Position numbers and translations under genes: made by a program | The notes under the pieces: generated by a model | The model's database searches: none | What the model saw: the letters and a program-made list of their open reading frames with translations, nothing else | Told to the model about the DNA's origin: nothing | In this document: piece by piece, positions 1 to 8,187 of the stretch | How positions within the stretch are numbered: position 1 is the first letter of the stretch | How the letters are laid out: every line of letters begins with the position of its first letter | From: Desulfobacteraceae bacterium | GTDB taxonomy: Bacteria > Desulfobacterota > Desulfobacteria > Desulfobacterales > SURF-15 | Direction of reading: 5' to 3' | NCBI GenBank assembly: GCA_003599475.1 | Contig: QZKK01000231.1 | Location: 1-34,599 of the forward strand | Length of the DNA stretch: 34,599 bases

Positions 1-408
1 CAAAGAAAATTCCAAATTCCAAGCACCAAAATCCAAACAATAAGACAAAGTATTCAAATGAAGAAATAATCAAACGAAGCACTCATATGAAACTACATGA
101 AATCCGATATGGTTCGATCGGCTCACCATCCTGAGCTAATCGAAGGACAAATTCGAAATAAAAAGCCTCATCCGGATCTAAAATCTCCAATCAAAAATCA
201 AAAATCAAAAATCAAAAATGGCCCTTGCCATTTCTTTTCATATGGGGTATAAGACTCGTTTCGCCCCTGGGGGGGCCTTTCGAAACAGTACCCGTTTTTC
301 AGGGTGGGTTTTGAGAATCGGGAACTGACGGACGTCTTGGCGGATGGGTTTTCCTTGTGATGCTACAACAGGGCGCACCGGTATGTCCGCTTCCTGGAAT
401 CGATCATA
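1..408. repeat. Gene-free, repeat-bearing leader upstream of the nuo operon
   Basis: No convincing gene is visible in the first 480 bases. Bases 1-220 are AT-rich and low in complexity. A 'TTCCAA..CCAAA' type stretch occupies about 9-40. A short tandem array of the 7-mer TCAAAAA (four units) sits at about 191-219. From about 240 the composition switches to the GC-richer style of the coding region. GTTTCG (258-263) and CGAAAC (281-286) could pair around a C/G-rich loop. This kind of short A-rich, CCAAA-containing sequence is common between genes of environmental bacteria; no function is claimed. Confidence 0.5.
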
Positions 409-414
409 TATAAT
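386..414 (+). promoter_or_regulatory. Possible promoter of the nuo operon
   Basis: A perfect TATAAT hexamer lies at 409-414, about 70 bases before the chosen nuoI start. At the expected 17-base distance the -35 position (386-391, TCCGCT) is a poor match, so an activator or an extended -10 type would be needed. This is the only good -10 hexamer seen just upstream of the operon. Confidence 0.3.
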
Positions 415-483
415 CTAAAGGGACAGTCGAAAGGGTCCTCGATTTGACCCTGAATGAATCCGGCAAAACCGGTGGGTATGTGT

Positions 484-1131
484 ATGGAGTATTTCAGAAA
501 TATTTATCGTGCAGTCGAAACCATCGCAAAGGGGCTTCGGGTGACGCTTCCGTATTTTTTTGCCCGGACGGTTGTGGTCCAGTATCCGGAAGTCGCACCG
601 GTTCTTCAGCCCCGGTTCCGGGGATTCCATTCCTATGAAATCGAGCGCTGCATCGCATGCGAGGCCTGCGCCAAGGCCTGCCCGGTCGATTGCATCCGGA
701 TGTCCAAGACCGGCCCCCGCAAGATCTCCAAAACCAAGGGAATCGCCGTCGGGGGGGCCATACGGGAATATCGGATCGATCACGGCACCTGTCTTTTTTG
801 CGGCCTCTGCATCGAAGTCTGTCCGACAGGCTGCCTTGCGATGGGCGCAGTTCACGACAATTCCCGGTATCGCCGCGGGGACCTCGTCGCCGACTATGTC
901 AATCTTGCCAAGAAAGGCTGGAGAACCGTCGAACCGGCCTGGCTGTCAAAGAACCCCCTTCCCGTCTGGGCGGTTCGCACCCTGGAAAAGTGCCGGACCG
1001 ATGAGCCTGCCAAGCGCGAGCTGATGGCCCATGCGGACGACCCTGCGTTTTGCCGCAGCCTCGATGAGGCCCCGGCTCCGCCCAGGGAGAGTGCGGCCAA
1101 AGAGAACACGGCAAAGGAGAATACGGAATGA
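484..1131 (+). CDS. nuoI: NADH-quinone oxidoreductase subunit I (two [4Fe-4S] ferredoxin-like)
   Basis: Peripheral-arm subunit of respiratory complex I that carries the electron-transfer clusters N6a and N6b next to NuoB. From the ATG at 484 (215 aa) it shows two CxxCxxCxxxCP motifs, starting at C56 and C103. An earlier in-frame ATG at 454 exists, but 484 is preceded by GGTGGG at a good distance and gives the usual NuoI N-terminus (MEYFRNIYRAV), so 484 is preferred. Its stop overlaps the nuoA start (ATGA). The C-terminus ends in a charged, repetitive [11 protein letters not shown] tail. It is unusual for nuoI to lead the operon; in most clusters it lies between nuoH and nuoJ, and here nuoH is followed directly by nuoJ, so the gene appears to have been moved rather than duplicated. 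Confidence 0.93.
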   Translation: MEYFRNIYRAVETIAKGLRVTLPYFFARTVVVQYPEVAPVLQPRFRGFHSYEIERCIACEACAKACPVDCIRMSKTGPRKISKTKGIAVGGAIREYRIDHGTCLFCGLCIEVCPTGCLAMGAVHDNSRYRRGDLVADYVNLAKKGWRTVEPAWLSKNPLPVWAVRTLEKCRTDEPAKRELMAHADDPAFCRSLDEAPAPPRESAAKENTAKENTE

Positions 1132-1544
1132 CCGATTCTGAACGCTTCATGCTGGGAATTCTGCTTTTTGTCGCCGCCGGAATCGGAATGGGACTCGGCA
1201 CACTGATCTTCGGCAAGCTGATTCGACCAAGCAATCCGGGGGGGATGAAAGATGAAATCTATGAATGCGGAGAGCCGACGATCGGATCGGCATGGGTCCA
1301 ATTCGATCTTCGATTTTATGTCGTCGCCATCCTGTTTCTGGTGTTCGATGTTGAAATCGCTCTCCTTTATCCCTGGGCCGTCACCTTCAAATCGTATATC
1401 CTGAACGGCTCGGGATTCCTTGTGTTTACGGAGATGATGTTCTTTTTCGGACTGATCATCATCGGATTCTGCTATTTGTGGAAGTTCGGGTACCTGGACT
1501 GGGTCAGGTCCGGTTCGATACCGCATACGGACAAACGGGGATAG
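1128..1544 (+). CDS. nuoA: NADH-quinone oxidoreductase subunit A
   Basis: Small membrane subunit of complex I (138 aa) at the junction of the membrane and peripheral arms. Three hydrophobic segments are visible, near residues 5-28, 62-85 and 95-120. Between the first two is the family's conserved loop, with [12 protein letters not shown] and its key cysteine. [23 protein letters not shown] matches the second helix, which carries the acidic residues (D, E) typical of NuoA. The start ATG overlaps the nuoI stop as ATGA, indicating translational coupling; nuoB follows after four bases. Confidence 0.93.
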   Translation: MTDSERFMLGILLFVAAGIGMGLGTLIFGKLIRPSNPGGMKDEIYECGEPTIGSAWVQFDLRFYVVAILFLVFDVEIALLYPWAVTFKSYILNGSGFLVFTEMMFFFGLIIIGFCYLWKFGYLDWVRSGSIPHTDKRG

Positions 1545-1548
1545 GCGC

Positions 1549-2043
1549 ATGGCACTCATCGAAGGAAAACTCGAAGCCGGTCTTGTGACCGACGGCATCG
1601 ACTACATACTCAACTGGGCGAGAAAGCGATCCATCTTTCCGATGACTTTCGGAATCGCCTGCTGCGCCATCGAAATGATGGCGGTCGGCGCAAGCCGCTT
1701 CGATCTGGACCGCTTCGGGGCGGGCGCATTCAGAGCGACCCCCCGGCAGTCGGACCTGATGATCGTTGCCGGAACCGTCACGTTCAAGATGGCCGAAAGG
1801 CTCCGGCGTCTATGGGAACAGATGGCCGAACCCCGCTACGTCATGGCCATGGGCTCCTGCGCGATCAGCGGCGGGCCGTATCACAAGCACGGCTACCATG
1901 TGGTCAAAGGAGTCGACCGGGTGGTTCCGGTGGATATCTACGTTCCCGGCTGCCCGCCCCGGCCGGAGGCCCTGATCGAAGCCCTCATGCGGCTTCAGGA
2001 AAAAATCAGCACCCATACCATCGCACGGAAAGAGGACCGGTGA
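1549..2043 (+). CDS. nuoB: NADH-quinone oxidoreductase subunit B ([4Fe-4S] cluster N2)
   Basis: Peripheral-arm subunit that holds cluster N2, the last cluster before quinone. The 164-aa product has all four cysteine ligands: the tandem pair C38-C39 ([11 protein letters not shown]), C104 (MGSCAISGG) and C135 ([10 protein letters not shown]). The length is normal for the family. GGGGATAGGCGC precedes the ATG. The stop codon overlaps the GTG start of nuoC, so the two are probably coupled. Confidence 0.95.
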   Translation: MALIEGKLEAGLVTDGIDYILNWARKRSIFPMTFGIACCAIEMMAVGASRFDLDRFGAGAFRATPRQSDLMIVAGTVTFKMAERLRRLWEQMAEPRYVMAMGSCAISGGPYHKHGYHVVKGVDRVVPVDIYVPGCPPRPEALIEALMRLQEKISTHTIARKEDR

Positions 2044-2519
2044 CTGCAAAAGAAATCATAAACCTGTTGGAGTCCCGTTTGACCGACGCAATCGACGCAT
2101 CGGTTCCAGACGGCATGCATCCGCATATCCGGGTCAAGCCGGACCGTTTGATCGGACTTTGCACGTTTCTCAAAGAAGACCCCGCGCTCCGGTTCGATCT
2201 TCTGCGCTGCATCACCGCCGTGGATTATCCGCAGCGCAACGAAATCGAGCTCTCCTATGACCTGGTTTCCATTCCTCACGTGCACGCAATCGCCGTAAAG
2301 GTATCTTTGGACCGGGTAGACCCTCGGATCGAATCGGCAAGCGGCATCTGGGCGGCTGCCGAATGGCACGAACGGGAAGCCTGGGACATGATGGGAGTGA
2401 AGTTTCTCAACCATCCGGATCCCCGCCGCATCCTCATGCCCGAAGACTGGACGGGCCATCCGCTGCGCAAAGACTATCAGGATCCGGCTGAATATCACGG
2501 ATGGGAGATCAAGCCATGA
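2040..2519 (+). CDS. nuoC: NADH-quinone oxidoreductase subunit C (30-kDa type)
   Basis: Peripheral-arm subunit without cofactor that packs against NuoD and NuoB. The reading frame is open much further upstream, but the likely start is the GTG at 2040. It overlaps the nuoB stop (GTGA) and has AGAGGA just upstream, giving 159 aa. The signature [27 protein letters not shown] near residues 108-135 is typical of the 30-kDa family, followed by GHPLRKDY. NuoC and NuoD are separate genes here, not the fused NuoCD of enterobacteria. The stop overlaps the nuoD ATG. Confidence 0.93.
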   Translation: MTAKEIINLLESRLTDAIDASVPDGMHPHIRVKPDRLIGLCTFLKEDPALRFDLLRCITAVDYPQRNEIELSYDLVSIPHVHAIAVKVSLDRVDPRIESASGIWAAAEWHEREAWDMMGVKFLNHPDPRRILMPEDWTGHPLRKDYQDPAEYHGWEIKP

Positions 2520-3688
2520 ACGAAATCACTCTGCAGTCCAGACCGGATCCCCTGTTTGACGGCGAAGTCCCCTCCGATGTGCGGACCGAGGAACTGCTCG
2601 TCAACATGGGTCCTCAACACCCCAGCACACACGGGGTGCTACGGGTCGTTCTCGTAACCGACGGGGAGCTGATCCTGAAGGCGACCCCGCATATCGGCTA
2701 CCTGCACCGCTGTGCGGAGAAAATCGCCGAACACCTCCCCTTGCGGCAGTTCACTCCTTACACCGACCGGATGGATTACCTGGCTTCGATGAACAACAAC
2801 CTCGGTTTCGCCCTGGCAGTGGAGAAACTCGCCGGCATCGAGGTTCCCGAACGCGCCCAGTACATCCGGGTCCTCATGGCCGAGTTGAACCGCATCGCAT
2901 CGCATCTGGTCGCAGTAGGCACCTACGGCCTGGACATGGGAGCCTTTACCCCGTTTCTCTACTGTTTCCGGGAGCGGGAATGGATTCTGGATCTTTTCGA
3001 GTCGGTGTGCGGAGCACGGCTGACCTACTCCTATATTACCATCGGGGGCGTGCGGGAAGATCTGCCGAAGGGGTTTGTCGAAAACTGTGAAGAGTTTCTC
3101 GACTTCTTTCAGTACAAGATCAAAGAGTACAACGACCTTTTGAGCTTCAACCATATCTTTGTCAAACGAACCGGCAACGTGGGGGTTTGTCCGGCGGAAA
3201 CCGCCGTTTTTTACGGGCTTACAGGCCCTTGCCTGCGCGGAAGCGGAGTCAAGTGGGATCTGCGGAAGGCGACCCCTTACTGCCGGTATGAAGAATTCGA
3301 CTTCGATATTCCCGTAGGAGAAGGGCGATACGGCACGGTCGGGGACTGCTGGGATCGCTACTTCGTCCGGGTTCTCGAGATGGAGCAATCGATTCGAATC
3401 GTTCGCCAGGCTTTGAAAAAGCTGGCCGAGGGACCCGTTCAGGCAAAGGTGCCGAGAACGCTGAAGCTGCCGGCCGGCGAAATCTACCATGAGATCGAAA
3501 ACCCCAGGGGACAGTTGGGATTTTACATCGTATCAGACGGCGGCGGCGTCCCCTACCGGGTCAAGGTGCGGGGCCCAAGCTTCTGCAACCTCTCGATCCT
3601 GGAAGAATTAGCCCAGAGCTGCCTCCTTGCCGACGTCGCGGCGATGATCGGAAGTCTGGACGTGGTGATGGGAGAGGTGGACCGGTAG
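2516..3688 (+). CDS. nuoD: NADH-quinone oxidoreductase subunit D (49-kDa type)
   Basis: Peripheral-arm subunit that forms the quinone site together with NuoB; homologous to the large subunit of [NiFe] hydrogenases. From the ATG at 2516 (overlapping the nuoC stop as ATGA, with GGGAG upstream) the protein is 390 aa. A start at 2501 is possible but less well placed. QHPSTHG (34-40), IGYLHRCAEKIAEH (60-73) and the C-terminal DVVMGEVDR are typical. The hydrogenase-type metal cysteines are absent, as expected for NuoD. It is followed by a 130-base gap, the largest inside the operon. Confidence 0.95.
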   Translation: MNEITLQSRPDPLFDGEVPSDVRTEELLVNMGPQHPSTHGVLRVVLVTDGELILKATPHIGYLHRCAEKIAEHLPLRQFTPYTDRMDYLASMNNNLGFALAVEKLAGIEVPERAQYIRVLMAELNRIASHLVAVGTYGLDMGAFTPFLYCFREREWILDLFESVCGARLTYSYITIGGVREDLPKGFVENCEEFLDFFQYKIKEYNDLLSFNHIFVKRTGNVGVCPAETAVFYGLTGPCLRGSGVKWDLRKATPYCRYEEFDFDIPVGEGRYGTVGDCWDRYFVRVLEMEQSIRIVRQALKKLAEGPVQAKVPRTLKLPAGEIYHEIENPRGQLGFYIVSDGGGVPYRVKVRGPSFCNLSILEELAQSCLLADVAAMIGSLDVVMGEVDR

Positions 3689-3699
3689 AATGGAAAAAT

Positions 3700-3781
3700 T
3701 TTGCCACAAAGGCACGAAGGCACAAAGAAAGAATATGATTTTATTGGTGTTCCTTAGTGTCTTGGTGTCTTCGTGGCAAAG
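3700..3781. repeat. Imperfect inverted repeat of CCACGAAGACAC type between nuoD and nuoH
   Basis: Left arm 3700-3726 (TTTGCCACAAAGGCACGAAG followed by GCACAAAG) and right arm 3753-3781 (CTTAGTGTCTTGGTGTCTTC followed by GTGGCAAAG) are imperfect reverse complements, with about three quarters of positions pairing around a 26-base A/T-rich centre. Each arm is built of a roughly 8-base unit (CACNAAGN) repeated three times. A related single arm lies at 11919-11949. The pattern looks like a dispersed intergenic repeat. As RNA, the two arms could fold into a long hairpin in the middle of the nuo transcript. Confidence 0.7.
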
Positions 3782-3818
3782 CAATTAGCATGAAGTTTCA
3801 CACGAGAATGAAAAGCTT

Positions 3819-5156
3819 ATGATGTCATACGAGAGACAACCGGCGACGGATCGGAGAACCATCCCCCTCTGGGCGGATCGGTTGATCCGATTGGCGATAT
3901 CGACAGGCCCGCTGCTTTTGCGGGCGGCCCCCTTCATTTTTCTGGGGTCGATCGCGGGTACAATCCTCTTTACCTGGGTGGTGGGCCGGTTCATCAACCC
4001 GGCGCTTCCCTGGATTCTCCGCGATCTGGTGGTGATGAACGGGTTGCTGGGATTTGTATCCCTGATTTCGATGATCGGCATCTACGGAGAACGGAAGATC
4101 GCAGGACGAATCCAGTCCCGCCTCGGCCCCATGCGGACGGGCGGCTGGCATGGCTGGGCGCAGTCGCTGGCAGACGGGCTGAAGTTCGTCCAGAAGGAAG
4201 ACCTCATCCCGGCGGCCGCAGACGGCATCCTCTTCCGGCTGGCCCCCTATATCGCGCTGGTCTCCGCGTTTACCGCATTTGCCGCCATCCCGTTCGGGGC
4301 GACCTGGGTGTTCAGGCGAATGGATGTCTCGCTTCTCTTTGTCCTGGCCATGCTCGGTCTGGAGGTCCTGGCGGTCATTCTGGCCGGTTGGGCGTCGAAC
4401 AACAAGTGGAGCCTTTACGGGGCGATGCGGGAGGCCTGCCAGCTTGTCAGCTACGAGATCCCGATGGGGTTGAGCCTGTTGATTCCGGTCATGATCGTCG
4501 GATCGGTCGATTTGACGAAAATCGGAGAGTCCCAGTCCGGCGGGTGGTTCCACTGGCTGATGTTTCAGAACCCCTTTGTGTTCGTGGCCTTTTTCACCTA
4601 CTATACGGCCTCTCTGGCAAGCTGCAAACGCGCCCCGTTCGACCTGCCGGAAGGCGAGTCCGAGCTTGTCGCAGGATTCCACACGGAGTATTCCGGATTT
4701 CGGTTCGTGATGTTTTTCTTCGCCGAATATGCGGCGATGTTCATGGTCTCGGGGCTTGCAGCCATTCTTTTCCTGGGTGGATGGAATTCTCCTTTCGGGG
4801 ATCGGCTGACCGGAGGACCGCTCTGGTTTCTGATCAAAAGCGGGATCCTGGTTTTCGTACAGATGTGGATTCGCTGGACGCTTCCCCGGATCCGGATCGA
4901 CCAGGTAATGCACGCCTGCGTCAAATACCTGCTGCCGCTGACCATGGTCCTTTTCCTCGGAAACAGCTTCTGGATGCTGTTGAATCCTTATCTTGTCGAT
5001 TTCCAGCATTTCACCCAGTACGCCCTGGGGGTTCTGGCGCTTGGGGTCCTGGCGCTGGCAGGGGTTGTCTTCTATACGTACTGGGCCGTTTTCGGGTACC
5101 TCAACAGCCCCTACATGCTGGGACGGCTGTCCCGCAAGCATCTGCCGGGAGCGTAA
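3819..5156 (+). CDS. nuoH: NADH-quinone oxidoreductase subunit H
   Basis: Membrane subunit that shapes the quinone entry tunnel and links to the proton-pumping subunits. Family hallmarks are GIYGERKIAGRIQSRLGPMRTG (near residues 88-110), REACQLVSYEIP, and KRAPFDLPEGESELVAGFHTEYSG. The protein is long at 445 aa (the E. coli protein is about 325). The extra length is mainly an N-terminal stretch of about 60 residues and extra hydrophobic segments at the C-terminus. The start is uncertain: tandem ATGs at 3819 and 3822, and no strong ribosome-binding site. In most clusters nuoI follows nuoH; here nuoJ does, because nuoI is at the front. Confidence 0.93.
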   Translation: MMSYERQPATDRRTIPLWADRLIRLAISTGPLLLRAAPFIFLGSIAGTILFTWVVGRFINPALPWILRDLVVMNGLLGFVSLISMIGIYGERKIAGRIQSRLGPMRTGGWHGWAQSLADGLKFVQKEDLIPAAADGILFRLAPYIALVSAFTAFAAIPFGATWVFRRMDVSLLFVLAMLGLEVLAVILAGWASNNKWSLYGAMREACQLVSYEIPMGLSLLIPVMIVGSVDLTKIGESQSGGWFHWLMFQNPFVFVAFFTYYTASLASCKRAPFDLPEGESELVAGFHTEYSGFRFVMFFFAEYAAMFMVSGLAAILFLGGWNSPFGDRLTGGPLWFLIKSGILVFVQMWIRWTLPRIRIDQVMHACVKYLLPLTMVLFLGNSFWMLLNPYLVDFQHFTQYALGVLALGVLALAGVVFYTYWAVFGYLNSPYMLGRLSRKHLPGA

Positions 5157-5161
5157 TAACC

Positions 5162-5725
5162 ATGATCGAATCGATCCTTTTTTATCTGTTTGCACTGGTT
5201 GCCGTTACTGCGGGCGCAGTGATCCTGCTGACAAACGACATCGTCCGGATGGCCTATCTTCTGATCGGAATGCTTCTTGCCGTGGCCGGACTCTATTTCG
5301 TACTCGGCGACCCGTTTCTCGGAGTCATTCAAATCATCGTCTACGCCGGCGGGGTCGCCGTTTTGATGGTCTTCGGCGTGATGCTGACATCGAAGCATCT
5401 CGCCCCCCAACTGCTTCCACGTCGATCGGAGGCGGTGTGGCTTGCGGCGGTCTCCCTGATTCTGCTTATCGGGCTGAGTGTTGCGGTCGCCGAGACGCCG
5501 TGGCCGAACGCCGAACCTTCGGCTGTCGCGACGGTGGCAGACTTCGGCTCCACGATCCTCGAAAGGTATATCGGTCCCTTCGAGCTTGCTTCGGTTCTGC
5601 TGCTGGTCGCCTTGCTGGGGGCCGCCTACCTGGTGCGCCCCACGGTGCCGGCTCCTAGGCCTGGAAGAGGACCCGGCAGGGAGCAAAGCCGGATGCAGGA
5701 AGAGGAAAAAAGGAGAGCCGCATGA
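5162..5725 (+). CDS. nuoJ: NADH-quinone oxidoreductase subunit J
   Basis: Membrane subunit of complex I. The frame is open far upstream inside nuoH, but the coding start is the ATG at 5162, five bases after the nuoH stop, giving 187 aa. Hydrophobic segments near residues 2-22, 28-48, 55-75, 90-110 and 142-160 fit the five-helix NuoJ fold. VIQIIVYAGGVAVLMVFGVML is the conserved third helix, whose switch between straight and pi-bulged forms is part of the coupling mechanism. The tail is hydrophilic and rich in R, E and K. The stop overlaps the nuoK ATG. Confidence 0.93.
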   Translation: MIESILFYLFALVAVTAGAVILLTNDIVRMAYLLIGMLLAVAGLYFVLGDPFLGVIQIIVYAGGVAVLMVFGVMLTSKHLAPQLLPRRSEAVWLAAVSLILLIGLSVAVAETPWPNAEPSAVATVADFGSTILERYIGPFELASVLLLVALLGAAYLVRPTVPAPRPGRGPGREQSRMQEEEKRRAA

Positions 5726-6027
5726 TCGCCTTGACGCAATATCTCACCGTTTCGTCGATTCTGCTGGTGCTGGGCCTGGCCATCATCATCAGCAAACGCA
5801 ATGCCATTGCCATTTTAATCGGTGTCGAATTCGTGTTGAACGCCGCAAACCTCAACCTGGTGGCTTTCAGCCGGCACGGCATCGGCGGGCTGGACGGGCA
5901 GACCGCAGCGCTCTTCATCATCGTCATCGCCGCGGCTGAGGCGGCAGTGGCATTGGCCATATTCTTAAACTTCTACCATGTGATCGCCAGCATCGACATC
6001 GATCGGGGCGACCGACTGAAAGGATGA
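5722..6027 (+). CDS. nuoK: NADH-quinone oxidoreductase subunit K
   Basis: Small, three-helix membrane subunit (101 aa, the usual length), related to MrpC of multisubunit cation antiporters. The conserved membrane glutamates are visible in IGVEFVLNAANLNLVAFS (helix 2) and IIVIAAAEAAVALAIFLNFY (helix 3). The start ATG overlaps the nuoJ stop (ATGA), and AGGAGAG lies upstream. Confidence 0.95.
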   Translation: MIALTQYLTVSSILLVLGLAIIISKRNAIAILIGVEFVLNAANLNLVAFSRHGIGGLDGQTAALFIIVIAAAEAAVALAIFLNFYHVIASIDIDRGDRLKG

Positions 6028-6039
6028 TAACGAAGCGTC

Positions 6040-8169
6040 ATGACTCCTAACGCGATTCCCTATGCCTTGACTGTTGCATGGTTGCTGCCGTTTGCAGGAT
6101 TTCTACTGCTCCTGTTTGCGGGCCGCCGGATGGGGGACCCCAAAGCCGGGATGCTCGCAGCCGGTTTGATGATCACATCGGCGCTGATCGCACTCTCCTC
6201 GGCCGTTGCCTGGATCACGATGCATCCGGGGACCCTGATCGTACGCGTCCCCTGGCTTTTCATCGGAGACCGGCTGATCGATGTCGGCATCCGCGTGGAC
6301 AACCTGACGATCGCCATGTTCGTCATGGTCACCCTGGTCGCAAGCGCCATTTTCGTTTACAGCATCGGCTACATGCACGGAGACAAGCGGTTTCCGCTCT
6401 TTTTCACCTATCTTTGCCTTTTCGGATTCTCCATGCTGGGCCTCATCCTTTCGGCTTCGCTGATCGGGCTTTTCATCTTCTGGGAACTGGTGGGAATCTG
6501 CAGCTATTTTCTCATCGGTTTCTGGTACGAGAAGGAAAGCGCTTCCAATGCGGCCAAGAAAGCCTTCATCGTAAACCGGGTAGGGGATCTTCTCTTTATC
6601 GTCGGAATCGCCGTGATCCTTTCGGTTGCAGGCGACCTCACCCTGGAAGGGATCTTCGCAAGCGTCGAAGGGGGCGCCTTTGCGGATCGTACCGGGCTTC
6701 TGACTTTTGCCGGCATCTGTCTTTTCTTCGGCGCGGTGGGAAAGAGCGCCCAGTTCCCCCTGCACGTCTGGCTTCCGGACGCGATGGAGGGCCCCACCCC
6801 GGTCAGCGCCCTGATCCATGCCGCAACGATGGTGGCAGCCGGAGTCTACCTGGTCGGAAGGATCTTTCCGATCCTGACTCCGACCGCACTCCTTTTCATC
6901 GCCTACATCGGTGCGGTGACCCTGATCATGAGCGCGCTGATTGCAGTCGTCATGACCGACATCAAGAGAGTGCTTGCGTACTCGACCGTCAGCCAGCTCG
7001 GCTATATGGTTCTCGCCCTGGGAATGGGCGGCTGGGTTGCCGGGCTTTTCCACCTGATCACCCATGCCTGCTTCAAGGCGCTTCTCTTCCTGGGATCCGG
7101 AAGCGTCATCCACGGATGCGGGGGAGAGCAGGACATCCGCAGGATGGGAAGCCTTCACCGGAAGATGCCGATTACAAGCATGACCTTTCTGATTGCCACC
7201 TGCGCGATCTCCGGAGTCCCCTTTTTAAGCGGCGCCTATTCGAAGGACGCCATGCTGGCCTCCATGCTGGAGTTTGTCAGCGTCCATCCGGCGCATGCGA
7301 TTCTTTTCCTGGTGCCGGCGGCGGGGGCTGCACTCACCGCATTTTACATGATGCGGCTCTATCTTTTGACCTTCCATACGAGGGCACGGGATCACCACGT
7401 TCACGATCACGCGCACGAGTCCCCGAAAGTGATGTGGGTGCCGCTTGTCTTCCTCGCGGTGCTCACGATTTCGATCGGCTGGTTCGGAAGCCTGCCGGTC
7501 AAGGGGGCCGCCTCGGGCGGGCACGCCTCGGCCGGAAGCGGCCTGATCGGCTTTATCGCCGGAGCGCAGCCCGAATGGTCGGTCAGCGCTCAAATGAATC
7601 AGATGCGCCAGGCGAATCAGACGGACAGAACGGATCATGCGACCGCCGAAGCTTCCCATACGGCAGCCGCCGGAGCGCACACGGCACATGCCCAGCCGTT
7701 CCACAAGGAAGCCACCGCCGTCGCAATTGTCGCGATGGGGCTTGGATTTCTCGCGGCGTATCTGATCTACAGCTTCGGGATCATCTCAACGGAAGCGGTG
7801 ATGCTCCGGTTCAGCCGGTTTCACACCCTGCTTGTGAATAAGTTCTATTTTGACGAAATCTATCACGCCGTTTTTGTCGGCGGGGTGCTGGCGCTCTCGG
7901 CATTCGGCAGATGGTTCGATCGCACCATCCTCGACGGCATTGCGGACGGATCTGCCCGCTGGGTCCGAGAGAGCGCATTCTTCAGCGGACGGATTCTGGA
8001 CAATCGCATCGTAGACGGTGCGGTCAACGGCGCCGCCTGGATCGCTCTTGCCGGCGGCAATCTGGCCCGCTACGGGCAGACGGGCCGCGTCCGGGTTTAT
8101 ATTCTGTCCATGACGACCGCCGTGGCCGTTCTGGTCGGTTTTATCGGCATCTATCACATCATGAACTAG
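6040..8169 (+). CDS. nuoL: NADH-quinone oxidoreductase subunit L (antiporter-like)
   Basis: Distal proton-pumping subunit of complex I, an Mrp-antiporter-like multi-helix membrane protein. It carries the NuoL/ND5 signatures FIFWELVGICSYFLIGFWYE (key Glu in helix 5), VGKSAQFPLHVWLPDAMEGPTPVSALIHAATMVAAG (key Lys), and a C-terminal lateral helix after about residue 560. At 709 aa it is about 100 residues longer than the E. coli protein. The extra length is mostly a loop near residues 445-560 that includes a His-rich stretch (RARDHHVHDHAHESPK) and a polar Ala/His/Thr/Gln run (about 520-555). nuoM follows after 18 bases. Confidence 0.94.
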   Translation: MTPNAIPYALTVAWLLPFAGFLLLLFAGRRMGDPKAGMLAAGLMITSALIALSSAVAWITMHPGTLIVRVPWLFIGDRLIDVGIRVDNLTIAMFVMVTLVASAIFVYSIGYMHGDKRFPLFFTYLCLFGFSMLGLILSASLIGLFIFWELVGICSYFLIGFWYEKESASNAAKKAFIVNRVGDLLFIVGIAVILSVAGDLTLEGIFASVEGGAFADRTGLLTFAGICLFFGAVGKSAQFPLHVWLPDAMEGPTPVSALIHAATMVAAGVYLVGRIFPILTPTALLFIAYIGAVTLIMSALIAVVMTDIKRVLAYSTVSQLGYMVLALGMGGWVAGLFHLITHACFKALLFLGSGSVIHGCGGEQDIRRMGSLHRKMPITSMTFLIATCAISGVPFLSGAYSKDAMLASMLEFVSVHPAHAILFLVPAAGAALTAFYMMRLYLLTFHTRARDHHVHDHAHESPKVMWVPLVFLAVLTISIGWFGSLPVKGAASGGHASAGSGLIGFIAGAQPEWSVSAQMNQMRQANQTDRTDHATAEASHTAAAGAHTAHAQPFHKEATAVAIVAMGLGFLAAYLIYSFGIISTEAVMLRFSRFHTLLVNKFYFDEIYHAVFVGGVLALSAFGRWFDRTILDGIADGSARWVRESAFFSGRILDNRIVDGAVNGAAWIALAGGNLARYGQTGRVRVYILSMTTAVAVLVGFIGIYHIMN

Positions 8170-8187
8170 AGGGTAAAAAAAGAAACG

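Noticed and set aside
415..1598. Long minus-strand reading frames opposite nuoI and nuoA
   Set aside because: No recognisable domain, no ribosome-binding site, and they lie antisense to well-supported nuo genes in GC-rich DNA where such frames are expected by chance.
3825..5195. A 456-codon minus-strand frame opposite nuoH
   Set aside because: Strongly charged, repetitive composition without any known domain; it is the antisense of a hydrophobic membrane protein, which typically yields such a frame.
6078..7841. A 587-codon plus-strand frame overlapping nuoL
   Set aside because: Arg/Gly/Asp-rich shadow of nuoL in another frame; nuoL itself has all family signatures.
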